DNA from: Coriobacteriaceae bacterium
Lineage (GTDB): Bacteria; Actinomycetota; Coriobacteriia; Coriobacteriales; Coriobacteriaceae
DNA: 64,000 bases
Assembly: GCA_030525945.1 (NCBI GenBank)
Contig: JAUNDT010000002.1
Location: 124,001 to 188,000, forward strand
Direction of reading: 5' to 3'
Shown here: one piece after another, positions 16,571 to 24,468 of the stretch
How the letters are laid out: the number at the start of each line of letters is the position of its first letter
Numbering within the stretch: position 1 is the first letter of the stretch
The notes under the pieces: model-generated
What the model saw: only the letters and a program-made list of their open reading frames with translations
What the model was told of the DNA's origin: nothing
Database searches by the model: none
Position numbers and translations under genes: made by a program

Positions 16571-18298
16571 GTGTCCAAGACCCGCGCCATGAAAATGTCC
16601 AAGCTGTATGCGCCTACGCTCAAGGAGGATCCCGCTGAGGCGGAACTCGCGAGCCATCGCCTGATGCTCCGCGCCGGCCTTATCCGCAAGCAGGCTGCCG
16701 GACTCTATAGCTATCTGCCGCTTGCTTGGCGTTCCCTGCGCAAGATCGAGGACATCGTGCGCGACGAGATGGATGCCGCCGGCGCCCAGGAGCTGCTCAT
16801 GCCCATTATGGTCGACGCGCAGGTCTGGCACGAGTCCGGTCGCTACAATGCCTACGGCCCCGAGCTCATGCGCATCGATGATCGCCATCATCGCGAGTTC
16901 GTGCTTGGCCCCACGCATGAGGAGACCGTTACCGACCTCATTAAAAATGAGCTCAAGAGCTATAAGCAGCTGCCGGTGAACCTCTACCAGATTCAGGACA
17001 AGTTCCGCGATGAGATGCGCCCGCGCTTCGGCCTGATGCGCGGCCGTGAGTTCATCATGAAGGACGGCTACTCGTTCAACGCCACGCAGGAGTCCCTGCA
17101 GGAGACCTACGACGAGATGAAGCAGGCGTATGCGAACATCTGCGAGCGTTGTGGCCTCAAGGCCTTGCCGGTTGTCGCCGACTCCGGCCAGATCGGCGGC
17201 GACACCTCCGTTGAGTTCATGGCTCTCGCGGATGCCGGCGAGGCGGCGCTCGTGTACTGCGACGCCTGCGGGTACGCGGCTGATGACGAGGCCGCTTCCA
17301 CGCAGGTTGCCGTAAACGAGGGTCCCGGCACCGGCGAGCTCGAGAAGGTTCACACGCCCGGCCTCGGATCCATTGCGGCCGTCGCCGAGTTCTTCGGGTT
17401 CCCCGAGAACGGCACGCGCAAGGCCCTTGCCATTATCGATGCCGAGGGCAATCCGGTTGTCGCCATCGTTCCGGGCGATCATGAGCTGAACGACTGCAAG
17501 GCGGAGCACGCCTTTGGCGAGGGCTATCATTTGATGTCCGATGAGGAGCTTGAGCAGCATGGTCTGTTCAAGGGCTTCATCGGGCCGGTGAATCTGCCTG
17601 AGGGCATTCGCCTGGTTTGCGATGTCACGCTCAAGGACTCCAAGCAGTGGGCCTGCGGCGCTAACGAGGTTGATTACCACTTTACGGGCGCATGCCCCGG
17701 TCGCGACTTCACGCCTGATGCCTGGGAGGACCTTATCACGGTCGTCGCCGGCGATCCCTGCCCGCACTGCGGTCAGCCGCTTTCCGGCGCTCGCGGCATT
17801 GAGGTTTCGCAGGTGTTCCAGCTTGGCACGAAGTATTCCGAGGCCATGGGCGCCACGTTCGCCGACGAGAACGGCGAGGAGAAGCCCTTCCTTATGGGAT
17901 GCTACGGCGTTGGCGTATCTCGTACGCTCGCTGCATCCGTTGAGCAGCATCATGACGAGCACGGCATCATTTGGCCCGTCTCGATTGCCCCGTACGAGGT
18001 TTCCATCATGCCGCTCGACCCGACGATTGAGGAGTGCGCCGAGGTTTGCGACCGTCTGACCGCAGAGCTGTGCGAGGCTGGCATCGAGGTCATCGTCGAT
18101 GACCGAGATATCCGCCCGGGCGTCAAGTTCGCCGATAACGACCTCATGGGTTTCCCGTACCAGATTGTTCTGGGCAAGCGCGGCCTCAAGAACGGCACCG
18201 TTGAGCTCAAGGATCGTGCTACGGGGGAGCGCATGGATGTTGCCATCGATGAGGTTGCATCCAAGGTGGCGGAGCTCGTCGTCTCCCGGCGCCACTAG
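16571..18298 (+). CDS. proS: Prolyl-tRNA synthetase, bacterial type
   Basis: 575 residues, the length of ProS with the editing (INS) insertion. Start is the GTG at 16571, after AAGGAGG; the next in-frame ATG is six codons on. Class II motifs: YLPLAWRSLRKIEDIVRDEM, then FRDEMRPRFGLMRGREFIMK (motif 2) and GCYGVGVSRTLAASVEQHHD (motif 3 region). The insertion domain (about 230-400) and C-terminal anticodon-binding domain (SIMPLDPTIEECAEVC onward) are present. It charges tRNA-Pro, one gene for which lies at 36.3 kb. A strong terminator follows. Confidence 0.97.
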   Translation: MSKTRAMKMSKLYAPTLKEDPAEAELASHRLMLRAGLIRKQAAGLYSYLPLAWRSLRKIEDIVRDEMDAAGAQELLMPIMVDAQVWHESGRYNAYGPELMRIDDRHHREFVLGPTHEETVTDLIKNELKSYKQLPVNLYQIQDKFRDEMRPRFGLMRGREFIMKDGYSFNATQESLQETYDEMKQAYANICERCGLKALPVVADSGQIGGDTSVEFMALADAGEAALVYCDACGYAADDEAASTQVAVNEGPGTGELEKVHTPGLGSIAAVAEFFGFPENGTRKALAIIDAEGNPVVAIVPGDHELNDCKAEHAFGEGYHLMSDEELEQHGLFKGFIGPVNLPEGIRLVCDVTLKDSKQWACGANEVDYHFTGACPGRDFTPDAWEDLITVVAGDPCPHCGQPLSGARGIEVSQVFQLGTKYSEAMGATFADENGEEKPFLMGCYGVGVSRTLAASVEQHHDEHGIIWPVSIAPYEVSIMPLDPTIEECAEVCDRLTAELCEAGIEVIVDDRDIRPGVKFADNDLMGFPYQIVLGKRGLKNGTVELKDRATGERMDVAIDEVASKVAELVVSRRH

Positions 18299-18323
18299 AC
18301 CGTATCGTTCGTTTTGCCTATGA

Positions 18324-18358
18324 AGCCCTACCGCGCGCTGCGTGCGGTAGGGCTTTTT
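18324..18358 (+). terminator. Rho-independent terminator after proS
   Basis: AGCCCTACCGC (18324-18334) pairs perfectly with GCGGTAGGGCT (18344-18354), loop nine bases, then a T run to 18358. Confidence 0.93.
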
Positions 18359-18429
18359 GTATTGGGGGATTGAGACGATGCGGGGCCCTTGCACGGCGCC
18401 GCACTGCGCTGCACGGCTGACGTGTAAAG

Positions 18430-18455
18430 AAAAAGGCCAGACACGTGGTCTGACC
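18430..18455 (-). terminator. Terminator of the minus-strand tRNA unit
   Basis: On the minus strand GGTCAGAC/GTCTGGCC form an 8-bp stem (one G-U pair) with a five-base loop, followed by TTTTT. It lies 10 bases beyond the CCA end of the CAT tRNA. Confidence 0.85.
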
Positions 18456-18465
18456 TTCAAATTCG

Positions 18466-18541
18466 TGGTGGGCCCTCCGGGATTCGAACCCAGAACCCAG
18501 GGATTATGAGTCCCCTGCGCTAACCGTTGCGCCAAGAGCCC
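18466..18541 (-). tRNA. tRNA with CAT anticodon (tRNA-Ile2 or elongator tRNA-Met)
   Basis: 76 nt including encoded CCA. The acceptor stem GGGCTCT pairs with AGGGCCC (one G-U), the anticodon loop reads CTCATAA giving CAT, and the T arm CTGGG/CCCGG holds TTCGAAT. The discriminator is A. A CAT tRNA can be elongator Met or lysidine-modified Ile2; the C4-G69 pair favours Ile2 slightly, but this is not decisive. It lacks initiator features such as a mismatched first pair. Confidence 0.9.
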
Positions 18542-18561
18542 GTGGTGAAAGCTTCCATCTC

Positions 18562-18599
18562 AAAATAAGAAAAGCGCCCTTGGAAAACCAAGGGCGCTT
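18562..18599 (-). terminator. Strong hairpin terminator between two tRNA genes
   Basis: A perfect 12-bp stem, AAGCGCCCTTGG/CCAAGGGCGCTT (18572-18583 and 18588-18599), with an AAAA loop. On the minus strand it is followed by TTTTCTTATTTT. It sits 13 bases beyond the nearer tRNA-Ala and about 20 bases before the CAT tRNA. Confidence 0.85.
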
Positions 18600-18611
18600 A
18601 AATCTCATGGG

Positions 18612-18684
18612 TGGAGACGAGGGGGTTCGAACCCCTGACCTCTTGACTGCCAGTCAAGCGCTCTCCCAACTGAGCTACGCCCCC
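18612..18684 (-). tRNA. tRNA-Ala (GGC), copy without encoded CCA
   Basis: 73 nt. Acceptor GGGGGCG pairs with CGTCTCC, including the G3-U70 alanine identity pair; anticodon loop CTGGCAG gives GGC; T arm AGGGG/CCCCT. After discriminator A73 the genomic sequence is CCC rather than CCA, so the final A must be added by the tRNA nucleotidyltransferase. Otherwise identical to the next copy. Confidence 0.95.
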
Positions 18685-18706
18685 ATGAAGAGAGAAAAGA
18701 AGCAAG

Positions 18707-18782
18707 TGGTGGAGACGAGGGGGTTCGAACCCCTGACCTCTTGACTGCCAGTCAAGCGCTCTCCCAACTGAGCTACGCCCCC
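18707..18782 (-). tRNA. tRNA-Ala (GGC), copy with encoded CCA
   Basis: 76 nt including CCA. The tRNA body is identical to the copy at 18612-18684 (same G3-U70 pair and GGC anticodon). The two lie about 25 bases apart on the same strand and share the promoter upstream at 18798-18826. Confidence 0.95.
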
Positions 18783-18797
18783 TTGCAACGAAGAAGT

Positions 18798-18826
18798 ACT
18801 ATACGGGAACTCAATAGGTCTTGCAA
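18798..18826 (-). promoter_or_regulatory. Promoter for the minus-strand tRNA unit
   Basis: On the minus strand: TTGCAA (18826-18821), 17-bp spacer, TATAGT (18803-18798), 16 bp before the first tRNA-Ala. The bases just upstream of the -35 (18827-18847) are A/T-rich, as for an UP element. Confidence 0.8.
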
Positions 18827-18883
18827 GCACTTTTTCAAAAAAAGTTTGAGCAACTTTTATTTGAATCTGAGGCAAAAAAGTTC

Positions 18884-18913
18884 TTGCGTTGCGTGCTGGC
18901 ACCGTGTTAGTAT
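18884..18913 (+). promoter_or_regulatory. Promoter for tRNA-Val
   Basis: TTGCGT (18884-18889), 18-bp spacer, TAGTAT (18908-18913), ending 19 bp before the tRNA. It is divergent from the tRNA-Ala promoter. Confidence 0.6.
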
Positions 18914-18932
18914 TCATCTTGCTGAAAGGCAC

Positions 18933-19007
18933 GGGCGATTGGCTCAGGGGTAGAGCATATCCTTCACACGGATGGGGTCACAAGTTCGAATCTTGTATCG
19001 CCCACCA
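18933..19007 (+). tRNA. tRNA-Val (CAC)
   Basis: 75 nt including encoded CCA. Acceptor GGGCGAT/ATCGCCC is perfect, the anticodon loop TTCACAC gives CAC, and the T arm CAAG/CTTG contains TTCGAAT. It reads valine GTG codons. A promoter precedes it and a terminator follows at 19020. Confidence 0.95.
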
Positions 19008-19019
19008 TCACACAAACAA

Positions 19020-19044
19020 GGCTCCGGGTAACCGGGGCCTTTTT
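19020..19044 (+). terminator. Terminator after tRNA-Val
   Basis: GGCTCCGG (19020-19027) and CCGGGGCC (19032-19039) form a stem with one T-G pair, then TTTTT (19040-19044). Confidence 0.85.
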
Positions 19045-19077
19045 GCTATATAGGCTCTTTCCAAGCGAGGGTAGTGA

Positions 19078-21093
19078 ATGATTCTCCTAGTCGATAAGGT
19101 TGAAAAGTCATTCGGTGCGCGAACGCTCTTCAGCGGCGCCACGCTTCAGATCAATGCCGGTGAGCGATATGCGCTCGTGGGTCCCAACGGTGCCGGCAAG
19201 ACGACCATGCTCAAAATCATCATGGGCATCGACTCTCCTGATGCGGGAAATGTTACCTTTGCCAAGGATGCCAACGTTGGTTATCTCGAGCAGGAAATGA
19301 GCTTGGCATCTGATGTTTCGATCATTTGTGAAGTCATGGACGCAGCCGTTGAGATCAAGGCGATGGGCGAGCGCGCTGAGCTCTTACAGCAGAAGATCGC
19401 CGAGGCGGGGGAGCGCGGGGACGTGTCCAAGAATCTCCTCGACGAATACGGCCATGTCCAAGACCGCTTTGAACGCATGGGCGGCTATGAGCTTGAGAGC
19501 AACGCGCGCCAGATTCTCTCGGGCCTTGGGTTTAAGCCATCGGATTTCGATAAGCCCTGTTCGGAATTTTCCGGTGGCTGGCAGATGCGCATCGCGCTCG
19601 CCAAACTGTTCCTGCGCCACCCTGATGTGTTGCTGCTGGACGAGCCTACGAACCACCTCGACCTGGAAAGCGTCCAGTGGCTCCGCGGCTTCATCAGCGC
19701 CTATGAAGGGGCCGTTCTGATCGTATCCCACGACCGCGCCTTCATGGATGCCTGCGTCGACCATGTTGCGGCGCTCGAGAACCGACGCATTACCACGTAT
19801 ACGGGAAACTACAGCTCCTATCTCAAGCAGCGTGAGGATAACCTCGAGCAGATGCGTGCCAAGCGAGCCGCGCAGGAGCGCGAGATCGCCCACATGCAGG
19901 TGTTTGTGGACAAGTTCCGCTACAAGCCCACGAAGGCGGCTCAGGCGCAGGAGCGTATGCGCCGAATCGAGCAGATTAAAAGCGAGCTCGTCATCTTGCC
20001 CGAGGGCCACAAGCACGTTCACTTCAAATTCCCCGACCCTCCTCGTTCGGGCGACATGGTCATCAAGCTTGAGGACTTTGCCAAGCGTTACGACGAGAAG
20101 ACATTGTATGAGCATGCCGACCTCACTCTTTATCGCGGAGACCGCGTGGCCCTCGTGGGACCCAACGGCGCGGGCAAGTCGACGTTGCTCAAGCTTTTGC
20201 TGGGGAAGGAGGCGCCGAGCGAGGGCACACGCGAGCTGGGCGTGAACGTGGGCGTGGCGTATTATGCGCAGCATCAGCTCGAGGGACTCAACGAATCTCA
20301 TACCGTCCTGCAGGAGATCGACTCCGTTGCCCCGACATGGACCGTCCCGCAGCAGCGCAGCCTGCTCGGCGCGTTCCTGTTTGCCGGAGACGACGTCGAA
20401 AAGCGCGTCGGCGTGCTTTCGGGCGGTGAGCGCGCCCGCTTGGCGCTTGCCAAGATGCTCGTGGCGCCTGAGGCGCTCCTGTGCCTTGACGAGCCGACGA
20501 ACCATCTCGACATCGACTCGGTTGATATGCTCGAGGAGGCTCTTAAGAACTTCCCCGGAACCATCGTTCTCATCAGCCACGACGAGCATCTCGTTCGATC
20601 GGTCGCCAACCGCGTTGTGGATATCCGCGATGGCAAGATGACGGTATATGATGGGGATTACGAGTACTACCTGTTCAAACGCGAGGACTTGGCTCAGCGC
20701 TCCGCCGCTGAGGCGAATGGCGGGGGCGCGGTGTCCGTCAAGCGCGACAAGCCCCAGGCTGAGAATGCTTCCGCCTCCGCGCCGCAGCGTGAGGGCAAAA
20801 AGACCAAAGAGCAGAAACGAGCTGAGGCCGCTGCACGCGCGGAGCTCAACCGTCGACTCAAGGGGACGAAGGACCGCCTGAAGAAGGTCGAGGCCGATCT
20901 GGAGGTCATGAGGGCGCGCTACGACGAGCTCATGGCCCTCATGGCAAGTGAGGAACTCTACGCCGATCAGGACAAGTTCAGCGCAGCGCTTAGCGAGTAC
21001 AACGGGCTCAAACAGGAGCTGCCTTTGCTCGAGGACGAGTGGCTTGAGCTGTCGACGACCATTGAGGAAGAGACGGCTCGTGGACTCTCGTAA
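19078..21093 (+). CDS. ABC-F family ATPase (ribosome-associated, Uup-like)
   Basis: 671 residues with two ABC domains and no membrane segments. Walker A motifs are GPNGAGKTTMLK (about 33) and GPNGAGKSTLLK (about 360); the Walker B regions VLLLDEPTNHLDLESVQWL and ALLCLDEPTNHLDIDSVDML are both intact. A charged inter-domain linker (KRAAQEREIAHMQVFVDKFR, about 260-300) and a C-terminal coiled coil (about 570-671) complete the ABC-F layout. ABC-F proteins bind the ribosomal E site and act in translation or antibiotic protection. The long C-terminal coil fits Uup-like housekeeping members, but the exact subtype is unresolved. Confidence 0.9.
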   Translation: MILLVDKVEKSFGARTLFSGATLQINAGERYALVGPNGAGKTTMLKIIMGIDSPDAGNVTFAKDANVGYLEQEMSLASDVSIICEVMDAAVEIKAMGERAELLQQKIAEAGERGDVSKNLLDEYGHVQDRFERMGGYELESNARQILSGLGFKPSDFDKPCSEFSGGWQMRIALAKLFLRHPDVLLLDEPTNHLDLESVQWLRGFISAYEGAVLIVSHDRAFMDACVDHVAALENRRITTYTGNYSSYLKQREDNLEQMRAKRAAQEREIAHMQVFVDKFRYKPTKAAQAQERMRRIEQIKSELVILPEGHKHVHFKFPDPPRSGDMVIKLEDFAKRYDEKTLYEHADLTLYRGDRVALVGPNGAGKSTLLKLLLGKEAPSEGTRELGVNVGVAYYAQHQLEGLNESHTVLQEIDSVAPTWTVPQQRSLLGAFLFAGDDVEKRVGVLSGGERARLALAKMLVAPEALLCLDEPTNHLDIDSVDMLEEALKNFPGTIVLISHDEHLVRSVANRVVDIRDGKMTVYDGDYEYYLFKREDLAQRSAAEANGGGAVSVKRDKPQAENASASAPQREGKKTKEQKRAEAAARAELNRRLKGTKDRLKKVEADLEVMRARYDELMALMASEELYADQDKFSAALSEYNGLKQELPLLEDEWLELSTTIEEETARGLS

Positions 21094-21376
21094 GGCCGGC
21101 GCGGTCGCGCTTTCGATCGTTGCCGTTTGCTGCCGGGTTCTAGCCGTCGCCCTCTGTGCGCTTACGGTCGCCCTGTGTTTCAACGGCGTCCCCAGCCGCC
21201 TCAACATCGTCGCGTTCGTGGTCGACCTCACACGGGCGCTTCCCGATGTCATCGCCGGCTACGGGCTCATCCCCACGCCCTTTGGCGGTGTTTTCCGGTT
21301 CGACTTCGCGCTTATGGCCACTTCGTTGTTTTGCATCGACTACGCGTGCGCTCGCCTGTCACGCGTTTTGAGATAG
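21080..21376 (+). CDS. Small hypothetical membrane protein
   Basis: 98 residues from a GTG at 21080, 14 bases inside the end of the ABC-F gene; stop TAG at 21374. No RBS better than the local purine stretch is visible. Two hydrophobic stretches are seen, SIVAVCCRVLAVALCALTVA (near residue 12) and FDFALMATSLFCIDYACA (near 75), separated by a loop. I do not recognise a family. It precedes an M50 protease gene by eight bases, so it may be co-expressed with it. Confidence 0.5.
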   Translation: MDSRKAGAVALSIVAVCCRVLAVALCALTVALCFNGVPSRLNIVAFVVDLTRALPDVIAGYGLIPTPFGGVFRFDFALMATSLFCIDYACARLSRVLR

Positions 21377-21384
21377 GGGCTTGT

Positions 21385-22074
21385 ATGGACTTTCAGTACG
21401 TCATGTCGCTTGTGGTAAGTGCTGTTGCCGTGGTGATCGGCATCGTCGTGCACGAGAGCGCGCACGCCTTGGCTGCGTATGCGCTCGGGGATCGAACGGC
21501 CCGCGAGCGCGGTCGCGTGTCTCTCAACCCCCTCAATCACATCGATCCGTTCGGCACGGTCCTTTTGCCGATCCTCATGATCATGGCGGGCGGGCCGGTC
21601 TTTGCATTTGCCAAGCCAGTTCCGATTTATCTTGGCAACTTGAAGCATCCCAAGCGCGACGAGGCCCTCGTTTCGCTTGCCGGGCCGTTGTCGAACATCA
21701 TGCTCGCGTTCGTTGCGGCGCTTCTCGTTCGCGGTATCGGTACCAATCCGGCCCTCTTGTACGGCTTTGGCGGTTCTGAGACCATGCGCATTATCGTGCA
21801 GGGTCTCATCTCGTTCATGTCGGTCAACCTGTCGCTTGCGTTCTTCAACCTGATTCCGCTTCCCCCTCTCGATGGCTCGGCGCTGCTCGTGCCGTTTCTC
21901 AAGGGGCGCGCTCTGCAGACGTACTACGAAATCCAGCGGTACGCCATGCCGATTCTGATCGTGGTTCTGTACGTGTTGCCCAGTTTTTTGCATATTGACC
22001 TTGTCGGTCTGTTTTTCAGCTTCACTATGGAGCCTGTTTTCAGCTTTCTGCTTCAGTTCGCGTTCGCCTTGTAG
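21385..22074 (+). CDS. Site-2 protease family (M50) intramembrane metalloprotease
   Basis: 229 residues from the ATG at 21385, preceded by GATAGGGG; the frame is open upstream but the residues there are not membrane-like. HESAH at residues 23-27 is the zinc motif in the first membrane helix, and NLIPLPPLDGS holds the third ligand region. There is no PDZ domain, unlike RseP at 14.0 kb, which fits the short YwhC/S2P-like group. Several hydrophobic segments indicate an inner-membrane location. It precedes scpA-scpB in many Gram-positives. The substrate is unknown. Confidence 0.88.
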   Translation: MDFQYVMSLVVSAVAVVIGIVVHESAHALAAYALGDRTARERGRVSLNPLNHIDPFGTVLLPILMIMAGGPVFAFAKPVPIYLGNLKHPKRDEALVSLAGPLSNIMLAFVAALLVRGIGTNPALLYGFGGSETMRIIVQGLISFMSVNLSLAFFNLIPLPPLDGSALLVPFLKGRALQTYYEIQRYAMPILIVVLYVLPSFLHIDLVGLFFSFTMEPVFSFLLQFAFAL

Positions 22075-22123
22075 TGCGATACACTTTCCAGGGTAATCGC
22101 AGGGAACGTGAAGGGAGATCGTT

Positions 22124-22933
22124 TTGTCTTACCGCGTGAGCACGCAGGTATATTCGGGCCCCTTCGACTTGCTTTTACAGCTTGTAAGTAGGCAAAAAGT
22201 CGATATCGGATCCATTTCCATTGCCGAGGTCGCCGAGCAGTATCTCGCCGAGGTCGAGCGGCTCGAGTCACTTGATTTGGATATCGCGAGCGACTTTCTT
22301 CTCGTTGCCGCAACTTTGCTGGACATCAAGGCCGCGTCTCTGGTTCCGAGCGACACCGACCGTGCTGCCCTGCAATCCGACGACGATTTGGATGATGAGT
22401 TTCAGGGCATGGATGCGGACTCGCTGCGCGAGGTCCTTATCCAGCGGCTTATCGCCTATAAGCAATTTAAGGGCGCGGCGGCGGCCTTGGGAGCTCGCAT
22501 GGAGGCGGAGAGCCGCATGCATCCCCGCGTTGCCGGTCCGGACCCGGAGTTTCTCAATCTTATGCCGGATTACCTTTCGGGAATCACCCTTCGGGGACTT
22601 GCGGTTATCTGCGCCGATTTGGATGGTAAACGCGAGACCTTCCTTTTGGAGGCAGAGCATGTTGCGCCTCATCGCGTGCCGATTGAGCTTACGGTTGCAT
22701 CGGTTGACCGCGTGACGATCGCTCGCCCGCATACGACGTTCAGGGAGCTATTAGATGGAGACGCGACGACCGAACAGCTCGTTGCCACGTTTCTCGCCAT
22801 ACTCGAGCTCGCCAAGCGCGGATCGCTGATCCTTACCCAGGATGAGAATTTCGGAACCATTCAGATCGACCGTGTTGAGGGAGCGCCCGAATACCGTCCG
22901 GGAGACGGCTCTCTATTTGATGAGGAGGAATAG
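22124..22933 (+). CDS. scpA: Segregation and condensation protein A
   Basis: 269 residues from a TTG at 22124, with AAGGGAG ending six bases upstream and family similarity starting at once (YSGPFDLLLQLVSRQKVDIG). Further signature: EVAEQYLAEVERL and FLLVAATLLDIKAASLVP. ScpA is the kleisin bridging SMC dimers; with ScpB it forms the condensin needed for chromosome segregation. The scpB ATG follows the stop immediately. smc itself is outside the window. Confidence 0.94.
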   Translation: MSYRVSTQVYSGPFDLLLQLVSRQKVDIGSISIAEVAEQYLAEVERLESLDLDIASDFLLVAATLLDIKAASLVPSDTDRAALQSDDDLDDEFQGMDADSLREVLIQRLIAYKQFKGAAAALGARMEAESRMHPRVAGPDPEFLNLMPDYLSGITLRGLAVICADLDGKRETFLLEAEHVAPHRVPIELTVASVDRVTIARPHTTFRELLDGDATTEQLVATFLAILELAKRGSLILTQDENFGTIQIDRVEGAPEYRPGDGSLFDEEE

Positions 22934-23647
22934 ATGCAGCATCTCGATGTGCTTGAGCCGGAATCGCTCAAAGGTCCGCTCGAGGCATTGTTGCTCGTCT
23001 CGAGCGATCCTGTGAGCGCGAGTCAGCTTGCCCATGCTCTTTCAGCTACCCCGGGAGAGGTCGCTTCTCTTTTGGCTGAGCTCAAGGTTGAGTACGAGGA
23101 GGCCAATCGCGGCTTTCAGCTCCGTGAGGTCGCCGGAGGCTGGAGGCTTTTCACCCATCCGGCCTACCACGAGCAGGTGGAATCCTATGTTTTGTCCTGG
23201 GACACGCAAAAGCTTTCCCAGGCCGCGCTCGAGACGCTTGCCGTCGTTGCCTACCATCAGCCGGTTACGCGTGAAATGGTCAAGGGTATTCGCGGCGTGA
23301 ATTCTGACGGCGTTATCTCCTCGCTGGTCGACAAGGGCCTCATTCGCGAGATGGGCCGTGATGCCGAGCGCGGTCAGGCCATCCTATATGGAACGACGAA
23401 CGCCTTTTTGGAGAAGTTCGGCCTTCGCAGCACGAAGGATCTGCCCGACCTTGAGCAGTTCGCGCCCGATGAGCAGGCTCGGCAGTTCATTCGCGAGCGG
23501 CTCAGCGGCCGCACGATTCAGTCGACGCTCGACGAGGTCGAAGAGGATATCGAGGAGGAGCGCGAGCTCATCGAAGACGCCGATGCGGTTGAGATGGATG
23601 AGCTGAGCCTGCAGGGGTCCGAGTCTGCCGAGGGCGCCAATGAGTAA
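22934..23647 (+). CDS. scpB: Segregation and condensation protein B
   Basis: 237 residues. The tandem winged-helix core is recognisable: SLKGPLEALLLVSSDPVSAS, FQLREVAGGWRLFTHP, LSQAALETLAVVAYHQPVTR and GILYGTTNAFLEKFGLRS-like ending (AILYGTTNAFLEKFGL). The C-terminal 50 residues are acidic (VEEDIEEERELIEDADAVEM). Partner of ScpA in the SMC complex. It begins right after the scpA TAG and ends eight bases inside the next gene. Confidence 0.95.
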   Translation: MQHLDVLEPESLKGPLEALLLVSSDPVSASQLAHALSATPGEVASLLAELKVEYEEANRGFQLREVAGGWRLFTHPAYHEQVESYVLSWDTQKLSQAALETLAVVAYHQPVTREMVKGIRGVNSDGVISSLVDKGLIREMGRDAERGQAILYGTTNAFLEKFGLRSTKDLPDLEQFAPDEQARQFIRERLSGRTIQSTLDEVEEDIEEERELIEDADAVEMDELSLQGSESAEGANE

Positions 23648-24455
23648 CGCGGAAAAAACGACGTCACAAACGCCCAAAGTTCACCCCGATGACGAGCGTA
23701 TCGTGCCTATGCGCTTGCAGCGCTTTTTAGCGCGGGCGGGGGTGGCGAGCCGGCGCGGGTCCGAGACGCTTATGACCGAGGGCCGTGTTCGAGTGAACGG
23801 CGAGGTCAAATGCGAGCTCGGAACCAAGGTCGACCCCGCCGTCGATATCGTCACCGTCGATGGGGTCCCCGTCGTTCTCGGCGAGGGCGCAGCGTATCTC
23901 ATGCTCAACAAGCCCGCGGGGGTGCTCACCACCATGAGCGACCCGCACGGACGTCCGACTGTTGCCGAGGTCATGCCCATACGCATGTATCCTGGGTTGT
24001 TCCCCGTCGGCCGCCTGGATATGGACACGACCGGCCTTTTGCTCTTCACGACCGATGGAGACCTGGGTCACCAATTGCTGCATCCGTCACGCCATGTTTG
24101 GAAGACCTACATCGCTCTCGTTGACGGAATCTGCCGTGATGCGGATCTTGAGGCGCTGAGGCGGGGTATCACGCTTGACGACGGCCCGTGCCAGCCCGCT
24201 CGATGCTCAGTTCTTGCAGACGGCGCCGGGTGCGTTGCCCCTCATGGGGTCAAGCCGGGCACGACGGTCGTGCAGATTGAGATTAGAGAAGGCAGGAAAA
24301 ACCAGGTCAAGCGCATGCTCTCTAAGATCGGGCATCCCGTGCTGCGCCTGCATCGGGTTCGCTTTGGCCCGCTCGAGCTTGGGGATTTGCCGGTGGGCTC
24401 GTGGCGCGCGCTGACGCCGTCCGAAGTAGAGGCGCTTAGAACATCACCTGTTTAG
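23640..24455 (+). CDS. rluB: RluB/RsuA family 23S rRNA pseudouridine synthase
   Basis: 271 residues with ATG overlapping the end of scpB by eight bases. An S4 RNA-binding domain (MRLQRFLARAGVASRRGSE, near residue 23) is followed by the pseudouridine synthase domain with LMLNKPAGVLTTMSDPHGRP, GRLDMDTTGLLLFTTDG (catalytic Asp in GRLD) and EGRKNQVKRMLSKIGHPVLR. The arrangement scpA-scpB-rluB-cmk is classical in Gram-positives. The exact uridine target is inferred from synteny. Confidence 0.93.
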   Translation: MSNAEKTTSQTPKVHPDDERIVPMRLQRFLARAGVASRRGSETLMTEGRVRVNGEVKCELGTKVDPAVDIVTVDGVPVVLGEGAAYLMLNKPAGVLTTMSDPHGRPTVAEVMPIRMYPGLFPVGRLDMDTTGLLLFTTDGDLGHQLLHPSRHVWKTYIALVDGICRDADLEALRRGITLDDGPCQPARCSVLADGAGCVAPHGVKPGTTVVQIEIREGRKNQVKRMLSKIGHPVLRLHRVRFGPLELGDLPVGSWRALTPSEVEALRTSPV

Positions 24456-24468
24456 AGGAGAAGCACAC

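Noticed and set aside
16538-18535. Long open frame (665 codons) on the minus strand opposite proS
   Set aside because: It is an antisense shadow of a highly biased, GC-rich gene. The proS frame has full family motifs, and the antisense product has no recognisable domain and runs across the CAT tRNA.
19384-21252. Minus-strand open frame of 622 codons opposite the ABC-F gene
   Set aside because: Both ATPase domains on the plus strand are intact; the antisense translation has no motif.
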